29,167 nt of DNA, from the NCBI GenBank assembly GCA_002297965.1, contig DBLF01000048.1, positions 72,116-101,282 of the forward strand, read 5' to 3'. The notes under the pieces were generated by a model. The model saw nothing but the letters and a program-made list of their open reading frames with translations, was not told where the DNA came from and made no database searches. The position numbers and the translations under genes are program-made. Below, in pieces: positions 23,522 to 29,167 of the stretch; position 1 is the first letter of the stretch; each line of letters starts with the position of its first letter. Source of the stretch: Candidatus Segatella papionis. GTDB taxonomy: Bacteria > Bacteroidota > Bacteroidia > Bacteroidales > Bacteroidaceae.

Positions 23522-24793
23522 ATGATGGAAGAAGTTGATGTGAGTCTAATTGTTGGCATAGTTGTCACTATGGTGTTTTCTGCATTCTTTAGTGGAATGG
23601 AGATAGCCTTTGTGTCTTCAAACCGCATGTTGGCAGAAATGGATAAGGAAAAGAATGGACTTACCCAGCGGTTGCTGTCGCTCTTTTATAATCATCCCAA
23701 TGGCTTCGTTAGCACGATGCTGGTGGGCAACAACATTGCCTTGGTAGTATATGGTATCTTGATAGCACGTCTCTTCGACAATACTATATTTGCAGGTTTT
23801 GACGATGGCTTCAAGGTAACAGCAGATACCATTTTATCAACACTCATCGTGCTCTTTACAGGAGAGTTTTTACCAAAGACACTTTTTAAGTCTAGCCCTA
23901 ATAAACTGCTGGCAGTTTTTAGTCCTTTTGCTTATTTGTGCTACGTTATCTTGTGGCCTATCAGTAAGTTTAGTACATTCTTGAGCAAATGTCTCCTTCG
24001 TCTCTTGGGAATGAAGATGGAGGCAGAGGAAGGTGATGAGGGCTTCTCTAAGGTAGATTTGGACTATCTTGTTCAGTCGAGCATTGATAATGCCACCAAT
24101 GAGGATGAAATTAATGATGAAGTTAAGATATTCCAAAATGCTTTGGATTTTTCTGACACGAAGGTGCGAGATTGCATGGTGCCTCGTACCGAGATACAGG
24201 CTGTGGATGTCAACACTTCATTGGAAGAACTTCGCCAAAAGTTTATAGAAAGTGGCAACTCTAAGATCATTGTCTATGAGACGGATATTGATCATGTGGT
24301 GGGCTATATCCATAGCTCAGAGCTCTTTCATAATCCTCAACGTTGGCAAGACCATATTCGTACGATGCCTTTTGTCCCAGAAACGATGCAAGCTCAGAAA
24401 CTCATGCAGACCTTTTTGCAGCAGAAAAAGACGCTTGGTGTCGTAGTAGATGAGTTCGGCGGTACGAGTGGATTGGTCAGTTTGGAAGACATTGTAGAGG
24501 AAATCTTTGGAGATATAGAAGATGAGCATGATTCCACCAAGTATGTGGCCAAGAAACTTGACGATGGTGATTATCTGTTGTCTGCTAGATTGGAAATAGA
24601 CAAAGTGAATGATATGTTTGATTTGGAATTGCCGGAGAGTGACGAGTATATGACGGTTGGCGGATTGATACTCCATGAATATCAGAGCTTTCCTAAATTG
24701 AACGAGGTCATCAAGTTTGATAATTATGAGTTTAAAATCATCAAGTCCACTTCAAGAAAGATAGAGCTAGTAAAACTCCACATCATCAAGTAG
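23522..24793 (+). CDS. CNNM/CorC-family (hemolysin C-like) membrane protein with CBS pair
   Basis: A 423-residue inner-membrane protein. The N-terminal DUF21/CNNM region (about 1-180) has three or four membrane segments, starting with VSLIVGIVVTMVFSAFFSGMEI in pieces typical of the family. A CBS-domain pair follows (about 205-335, from VRDCMVPRTEIQAVDV to GGTSGLVSLEDIVEEIFGDI), then the transporter-associated CorC_HlyC domain (about 345-420). Family members take part in Mg2+ or other cation transport; the Flavobacterium gliding protein GldE is a relative. Two adjacent ATGs (23522, 23525) could start it. It closes the barrel-lptC-CNNM run and is followed by a strong terminator. Confidence 0.9.
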   Translation: MMEEVDVSLIVGIVVTMVFSAFFSGMEIAFVSSNRMLAEMDKEKNGLTQRLLSLFYNHPNGFVSTMLVGNNIALVVYGILIARLFDNTIFAGFDDGFKVTADTILSTLIVLFTGEFLPKTLFKSSPNKLLAVFSPFAYLCYVILWPISKFSTFLSKCLLRLLGMKMEAEEGDEGFSKVDLDYLVQSSIDNATNEDEINDEVKIFQNALDFSDTKVRDCMVPRTEIQAVDVNTSLEELRQKFIESGNSKIIVYETDIDHVVGYIHSSELFHNPQRWQDHIRTMPFVPETMQAQKLMQTFLQQKKTLGVVVDEFGGTSGLVSLEDIVEEIFGDIEDEHDSTKYVAKKLDDGDYLLSARLEIDKVNDMFDLELPESDEYMTVGGLILHEYQSFPKLNEVIKFDNYEFKIIKSTSRKIELVKLHIIK

Positions 24794-24802
24794 TTGGATT
24801 GA

Positions 24803-24865
24803 AAAAGGGAATTTTTCGCTTTTTTTGTGCTTCTTGCCAAAAAAGACATCGAAAAATTCCCTTTT
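24803..24865 (+). terminator. Terminator after the CNNM/CorC-like gene
   Basis: AAAAGGGAATTTTTC (24803-24817) and its exact complement at 24851-24865 form a 15-bp stem. The loop contains CTTTTTT and AAAAAAG, which can pair to give a second inner stem. It starts 9 bases after the stop codon. Confidence 0.85.
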
Positions 24866-24880
24866 CTCGTATAATTTTTG

Positions 24881-24888
24881 TAATTTTG
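24881..24888 (+). promoter_or_regulatory. -7 box for the ppiD-like gene
   Basis: TAATTTTG matches TAnnTTTG just after the preceding terminator. The implied leader to 25029 is about 135 nt; it contains a second ATTTTGCAAA word near 24904-24913 but no structure I recognise. Confidence 0.5.
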
Positions 24889-25028
24889 CAAACAATTGGC
24901 TGCATTTTGCAAAAATAGAAATGGATACACTTTTCTTTCTTTCGCTTGATGTTAGTACGCAGTAGGTAATGTTCTGTGAACTTCCTGCTATCAATGGAAA
25001 AATAAATAATAATAATAATTAAAACGTA

Positions 25029-27185
25029 ATGGCAGCATTAGGAACAATTAGAAAAAGAGGCGTGATACTGGTATGTATTATCAGTTTCGGTCTTTTCGCC
25101 TTCATTGCCGAAGAAGCTTTCCGCTCATGCGATTCCGCAAAAAATAATGAGCGACAGCAAGTAGGTGAGGTCTATGGCGAAAAAATCAGCGTGCAAGATT
25201 TCCAAAAGCTCGTTGATGAGTACACAGAGGTTATTAAAATGCAACAAGGACAGGAGAACCTTCCTGAGGAACAAATGAATCAGGTGAAGGACATGGTATG
25301 GAATACATACGTGCAAAATCAGATTGTTGCAGAGGAGGCAGGAAAGTTGGGGCTTACTGTTACTGACGCCGAGCTTCAGGATATTTTGAAGACAGGTACG
25401 AATCCTATGCTTCAGCAGACTCCTTTCGTAAACCAGCAAACTGGTCGTTTTGATGCTTCTGCTCTTCAGAAATTCTTGGCAGACTACAAGGCTCAAAAAG
25501 CTAACCCTTCTGCCAACGCTCAGATGATGGATCAATATACCAAGATTTATAATTATTGGTCTTTTATCGAGAAAACACTCCGTCAGCAGACTTTGGCTCA
25601 GAAGTATCAGGCACTTTTGGCTCATTGCTTCTTGTCTAATCCTGTAGAGGCAAAGATGGCTTTCAAGGAGGAAAATGAGGAGAGTCAAATCCAATTGGCT
25701 GCTTTCCCATACTCTGATATTCAGGACGATAAGGTGAAAGTTGAAGAAAGTGACTTGAAGGCTAAGTACGATGAGTTGAAGGCTCGTTTCAAACAGCCAG
25801 TTGAAAGCCGTGACATCAAGTTTGTTGATGTACTGGTACAAGCTTCTCAGGCAGATCGTGCTGCTTTGAATAAGGAATTTGCTGGTTATAAGACAGCTCT
25901 TGCTGCAGCTGCTGACCCTACAGAAATCGTTCGTAAGTCTGCATCTTCAGTTGCATACTTGGGCATTCCTGTAAGCAAGGAAGCTTTCCCTCAAGATATT
26001 GCAGCTGATATTGATTCCATGGCTGTTGGCACAACTTCTGCCGTAAAGGTAAATACTGCTGACAATACTTTGAATATTGTGAGATTGATGAGCAAGCAGC
26101 AGTTGCCTGATTCTATCCAGTATCGTGTTATTCAGGTAGCTGCCGCTTCCCAGGATGAGGCTAAGACCAAAGCAGATTCCATTCATGGTGCTCTTGCAGC
26201 TGGTGCTGATTTCGAAGCTATCGCTAAGAAATATGGTCAGACAGGAGAAAAGGCTTGGATGACTACTAAGCAGTATGAATATGCACAGACTATGGATAAG
26301 GACAACAAGACCTTTATCAACACTTTGAATACTGCGGCTGTAAATGCTTTGAATGAGATTCAGCTAGGTCAGGGATATGTAATCCTTCAGGTTTGTGATC
26401 GTAAGGCTATGGTTGACAAATATGTCGCCGCTGTCATCAAGAAGGAAATCCAGTTCTCTAATGGTACCTATCGTACAGCTTATAATAAGTTCTCAAGCTT
26501 CGTTAGTGCCAATCCAAAGTCAGAAGATTTGCTGAAGAATGCATCTAAGAATGGTTACAACGTACAGAGTTTGAAAGATGTAACAACAGCTACTCATTAT
26601 GTAGCTAACATCCATGCCACTCGTGAGGCTTTGAAGTGGATTTTTGATGGTGATACCAAGGAGGGGGCAGTTTCTCCTATGTATGAATGTGGTGATAACA
26701 ATCACTTGTTGGTTGTAGTTCTTGATAAAATTCATCGTGTTGGTTATCGCGACTTGAGCGATCCTCAGGTAAATGAGATGATAAAGGCTGAAGTTATCAA
26801 GGACAAGAAGGCTGAGCAAATTATGGCTAAGGTTGCTGGTGTGAAGAATATCGCTGCTGCCAAGGCTAAGGGTGCCAAGGTTTCTTCAGTTAATCAAATT
26901 ACCTTTGCTGCTCCTACATTCGTTGCAGCTACAGGTGCTAGCGAACCTGCTTTGTCAGGTGCAGTTGCGGCAACCAAGAAGGGTGCTTTTGTAGCCCACG
27001 CAGTTAAGGGTAATGCAGGTGTTTATCTCTTCCAGGTTACTAATAAGACAAACCGTCCTGTTAAGTTCGACGAGAAAGCATACGAGCAGAAATGCCGCCA
27101 GAAGGCTATGCAGTATGCTGGTAACTTTATGAATGAACTTTATTTGAAGGCTCATGTAGTCGATAATCGCTACTTGTTCTTCTAG
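25029..27185 (+). CDS. Periplasmic chaperone/peptidyl-prolyl isomerase, PpiD/SurA-like
   Basis: A 718-residue protein anchored in the inner membrane by one N-terminal helix (about 11-30, GVILVCIISFGLFAFIAEE) with a large periplasmic part. Residues 45-210 resemble the SurA/PpiD N-terminal chaperone domain (QVGEVYGEKISVQDF, then VWNTYVQNQIVAEEAGKLGL). A parvulin-type rotamase region lies about 360-450 (SIQYRVIQVAAAS...FEAIAKKYGQTG). Its job would be to help secreted and outer-membrane proteins fold after Sec export. The parvulin core is divergent, so isomerase activity may be weak or lost, as in some PpiD proteins. It follows the lptC-CNNM genes in the usual Bacteroidota order but has its own promoter and terminator. 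Confidence 0.92.
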   Translation: MAALGTIRKRGVILVCIISFGLFAFIAEEAFRSCDSAKNNERQQVGEVYGEKISVQDFQKLVDEYTEVIKMQQGQENLPEEQMNQVKDMVWNTYVQNQIVAEEAGKLGLTVTDAELQDILKTGTNPMLQQTPFVNQQTGRFDASALQKFLADYKAQKANPSANAQMMDQYTKIYNYWSFIEKTLRQQTLAQKYQALLAHCFLSNPVEAKMAFKEENEESQIQLAAFPYSDIQDDKVKVEESDLKAKYDELKARFKQPVESRDIKFVDVLVQASQADRAALNKEFAGYKTALAAAADPTEIVRKSASSVAYLGIPVSKEAFPQDIAADIDSMAVGTTSAVKVNTADNTLNIVRLMSKQQLPDSIQYRVIQVAAASQDEAKTKADSIHGALAAGADFEAIAKKYGQTGEKAWMTTKQYEYAQTMDKDNKTFINTLNTAAVNALNEIQLGQGYVILQVCDRKAMVDKYVAAVIKKEIQFSNGTYRTAYNKFSSFVSANPKSEDLLKNASKNGYNVQSLKDVTTATHYVANIHATREALKWIFDGDTKEGAVSPMYECGDNNHLLVVVLDKIHRVGYRDLSDPQVNEMIKAEVIKDKKAEQIMAKVAGVKNIAAAKAKGAKVSSVNQITFAAPTFVAATGASEPALSGAVAATKKGAFVAHAVKGNAGVYLFQVTNKTNRPVKFDEKAYEQKCRQKAMQYAGNFMNELYLKAHVVDNRYLFF

Positions 27186-27209
27186 TTTCTATAGATTTCA
27201 AAGACATTA

Positions 27210-27251
27210 AAAAAGAGTGTGCTTGTTGTTAATTTCGAGCACGCTCTTTTT
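27210..27251 (+). terminator. Terminator after the ppiD-like gene
   Basis: AAAAAGAGTGTGCT (27210-27223) pairs with AGCACGCTCTTTTT (27238-27251) with one G-U pair, followed by a T-rich tail 25 bp after the stop codon. Confidence 0.85.
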
Positions 27252-27373
27252 CTATATATGTATATATGCTATTAGAGGTTCTGTTCTATTAGAGCTTTTC
27301 AGCATAGAGGTTTCTGTGTTATTTGAAGTTCTCTGTGTTCTTGAAACTTATTAGTTTTGGAAGTCAACATAAT
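27252..27373. other. Short intergenic stretch with degenerate repeats
   Basis: TATTAGAGGTTCTGT, TATTAGAGCTTTTC, ATAGAGGTTTCTGTG and TTGAAGTTCTCTGTG follow each other at about 17-18-nt spacing between two terminators. The similarity is loose and no gene is visible. Confidence 0.4.
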
Positions 27374-27412
27374 AAAAAAGGTGAATTGAAAACTTATCAA
27401 TTCACCTTTTTT
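27374..27412. terminator. Terminator of the wzc-HAD operon
   Basis: AAAAAAGGTGAATTG (27374-27388) and its exact complement at 27398-27412 form a 15-bp stem with a 9-nt loop and T6 tails on either strand. It lies 24 bp beyond the stop of the - strand phosphatase gene. Confidence 0.9.
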
Positions 27413-27436
27413 GAATTTAAAAGTATGGGATGTGGT

Positions 27437-27865
27437 TTATCCACGTTTCCACCAGTGTTTCTTCTTTGGTGGTTCTTGTTGAACACAATATTTGTGTTTG
27501 AGAATTCTGCGATAGCTGGTGTGCTTACTTATAATTTGGTAAATCTCACCCCAATCAGGCAACCCGCCGATTCCGCGATCATCAATAAAGTAGTCTGCTT
27601 TCAACTTACGTGAGAAGTGGTTGTTGTTGTCAAGGCTTTCCTCCGGATAATCCTTGTTGACAGCCCAAAATTCAACTCCACGTTCCTTGCACCAGTCAAC
27701 TGCTTCCTGTAGGAGCTTGCCTTCACGCACACTCCACAGGATAAGACGATGACCGTCTTTAATCAACATTTTCAATGTCTCTGTTGCGAATGGCAGTTCG
27801 GTGCCTATCTTTGGGTACTCATGGGTAACGATTGTACCATCAAAATCTACTGCTATTGTTGCCAT
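27437..27865 (-). CDS. BT0820-type HAD-superfamily phosphatase
   Basis: A 142-residue cytoplasmic HAD hydrolase. Motif I is VDFDGT (nucleophile D7, general acid D9), motif II is LWSVREG with S45, a conserved lysine lies near 87-89 (SRKLKAD), and motif IV is FIDDRGIGG (D95, D96). The order and length match the small cap-less group named after Bacteroides BT0820. The C terminus is basic (PPKKKHWWKRG). It starts 15 bp after the stop of the capsule kinase gene, so it is the last gene of that operon; a dephosphorylation role in polysaccharide synthesis is possible but unproven, and the substrate is unknown. Confidence 0.9.
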   Translation of the reverse strand: MATIAVDFDGTIVTHEYPKIGTELPFATETLKMLIKDGHRLILWSVREGKLLQEAVDWCKERGVEFWAVNKDYPEESLDNNNHFSRKLKADYFIDDRGIGGLPDWGEIYQIISKHTSYRRILKHKYCVQQEPPKKKHWWKRG

Positions 27866-27880
27866 ATCTGTTGATGTATT

Positions 27881-29167
27881 TTATTTTTTGATACTAGTAT
27901 CATTTGCATTGCCATAGTGGCTATTGCTATAATTACCATAGCTACCATACTGTCCGTATGAGCCATATTTGCCATAATTACCGTAATTGCCATAGTTGCC
28001 ATACTTGCCATACTTACCATACTTGCCAACACCATAGTAGTAGCTGTGCTTCTTCTTTGAAAGGTCAACGCCATTCAATACTAAGCACATATTAGGCAAC
28101 TTCTTCTCGTTGTTCAAGCCATTTATCATGCCGAACATTGCCTTTTGAGTGTAGTCGGCACGACAAACGTAGATACAGATATCTGCTACTCTACCCAGCT
28201 GCAAGCTATCGTTAACCAAACCTACAGGAGCGGTGTCGAGTACGACGTAGTCGTAGTGCTCCTTTAATTGGGCGATGATGTCATCGAGGCTAGGACGTGT
28301 AATCAACTCTCCTGGGTTAGGTGGTACTGGACCAGCCATCAACAGATCAAGGTTGCCGTTAACGCCTGATGGTAAGATTTGCTTCTGTATGTCTTCCCAT
28401 GTGTTATGTTCGTGAACCATCAAGTTGGTGATACCATTGTGGTGGTTATCAATCTCAAACAACTCTGCCAAGCGAGGCTTACGAATGTCAAGACCTACAA
28501 CAATTACTTTCTTGCCGAGCAGAGCCAATGAGATGGCTACGTTTGAAGCTACGAATGTCTTACCCTCACCGGAAGTAGAAGAGGTAAACATCATCACTTT
28601 CTGTCCCGGTTTCATCATAAACTGAATGTTGGTACGTAATCCTCGGAAGATTTCTTCCATCAGGTTGTTGACATTCTGATGAACTACGATGTCGGCGCGA
28701 CCCTTGGAAACGTCGCTGGCAACAGGAATATCTGAGATAACAGGTACACTTGTCAACTTCACAACATCTTCGTGACCCTCAATCTTATATTTGAAGAACT
28801 CGATGAGGAAGAGGATACCTGCAGGAATGGCCAAGCCCAAAACCAAGGCTATCAATAAGATGATAGGAGTTTTAGGACTAACCTTGCCTACGAATGAAGG
28901 GGCATCGATAATCTTACCCTTGTCGGCAGTTGCTGCCAATGAGATAGAGTTCTCTTCACGCTTTTGGAGGAGCATCAAGTAGAGGCCTGATTTTACTTCC
29001 TGCTGTCTTCCAATCTGTGTTAACACGCGCTCTTGCTCTGGTGAACTGCCAATCTGGTTGGCATATTGACCTGCCTGTGCTGCGATGCTGTTGCGTTGGA
29101 TTTCCATGCCAAGTTTGGCCTGGCGCATGGCACGCTTGATGGATGCAGTGAGGTCATCCAACTGTGC
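27881..29167 (-). CDS. Polysaccharide co-polymerase/tyrosine autokinase (Wzc-like), 5' end outside the window
   Basis: Wzc-type BY-kinases control capsule or exopolysaccharide chain length and export by cycling tyrosine phosphorylation. The visible 428 residues start in mid-protein with the end of the periplasmic coiled-coil, then a membrane helix (about 98-125, PIILLIALVLGLAIPAG...), then the cytoplasmic kinase with Walker A SGEGKT (about 199-204), Walker A' LDIRKPR (about 226-232) and Walker B VVLDTAP (about 308-314). The C terminus is a tyrosine cluster: SYYYG, then eleven Tyr residues spaced every third position with Gly (for example KYGKYGNYG), then HYG, 15 Tyr in all. The frame is open to the window edge; no start codon is visible. 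The HAD phosphatase follows 15 bp later. Confidence 0.93.
   Translation of the reverse strand, partial: AQLDDLTASIKRAMRQAKLGMEIQRNSIAAQAGQYANQIGSSPEQERVLTQIGRQQEVKSGLYLMLLQKREENSISLAATADKGKIIDAPSFVGKVSPKTPIILLIALVLGLAIPAGILFLIEFFKYKIEGHEDVVKLTSVPVISDIPVASDVSKGRADIVVHQNVNNLMEEIFRGLRTNIQFMMKPGQKVMMFTSSTSGEGKTFVASNVAISLALLGKKVIVVGLDIRKPRLAELFEIDNHHNGITNLMVHEHNTWEDIQKQILPSGVNGNLDLLMAGPVPPNPGELITRPSLDDIIAQLKEHYDYVVLDTAPVGLVNDSLQLGRVADICIYVCRADYTQKAMFGMINGLNNEKKLPNMCLVLNGVDLSKKKHSYYYGVGKYGKYGKYGNYGNYGNYGKYGSYGQYGSYGNYSNSHYGNANDTSIKK
27929..28024 (-). repeat. 9-bp tandem repeat encoding the Tyr-Gly-x tail
   Basis: About eleven consecutive 9-nt units of CCATACTTG or CCATAATTA type encode Y-G-[KNSQ] in the kinase tail. 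Neighbouring units are nearly identical at DNA level, so copy number could change by slippage without shifting the frame. Confidence 0.85.

Noticed and set aside
24894..25028. Riboswitch or small RNA in the ppiD-like leader
   Set aside because: I found no stable stem or known aptamer motif, only AT-rich sequence and a repeated ATTTTGCAAA word.

Overview
The window looks like chromosomal DNA of a Bacteroidales bacterium, most likely Prevotella or Segatella (copri-like). Supporting signs are a FeoA-FeoB fusion, a long SecA with a family-typical N-terminal insertion, a BT0820-type HAD phosphatase, a DUF4105 protein, AAA/PD-(D/E)XK proteins of the kind abundant in Bacteroidota, and repeated TAnnTTTG promoter boxes with no Shine-Dalgarno pattern. 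Genus is inferred from protein style only; no search could be run. Sixteen protein genes are supported, the last cut by the window end. I saw no tRNA, rRNA, CRISPR array, transposase or integrase.

Layout. 1-7043: a type I restriction-modification locus, hsdM-hsdS adjacent on the + strand, then an unusual 674-base non-coding stretch, then hsdR. That stretch holds a strict 23-bp-period array of 13-nt palindromes starting in the hsdS 3' end, a 229-bp segment bounded by 15-bp inverted repeats and rich in TGCGGT words, and a second, 22-bp-period palindromic array running up to hsdR. 7094-9563: a secreted SGNH hydrolase (-) divergent from an MFS transporter (+). 9570-12780: two tandem AAA-ATPase paralogues (-), one with an intact PD-(D/E)XK nuclease motif and one that appears to have lost its nuclease core. 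13169-15709: FeoAB ferrous iron transporter (-). 16007-19354: SecA (-). 19561-21352: a small secreted unknown and a DUF4105 membrane protein (-).

21452-27251: a + strand cell-envelope cluster of outer-membrane barrel, LptC lipoprotein and CNNM/CorC-like membrane protein, then a PpiD/SurA-like periplasmic chaperone with its own promoter. 27437-29167: a - strand operon end, a Wzc-like capsule tyrosine kinase with a Tyr-Gly-x tail followed by a BT0820-type phosphatase. The region from feoB to the end is mostly envelope, secretion and iron housekeeping; the left 13 kb is accessory in character.

The observations most worth following are the two palindromic arrays between hsdS and hsdR, a 47-nt sequence (41/47 identical) placed identically behind the -7 boxes of both the SGNH hydrolase and secA as if it were a shared structured 5' leader, the nuclease-less AAA paralogue, and an A9 tract inside hsdS that could cause phase variation.
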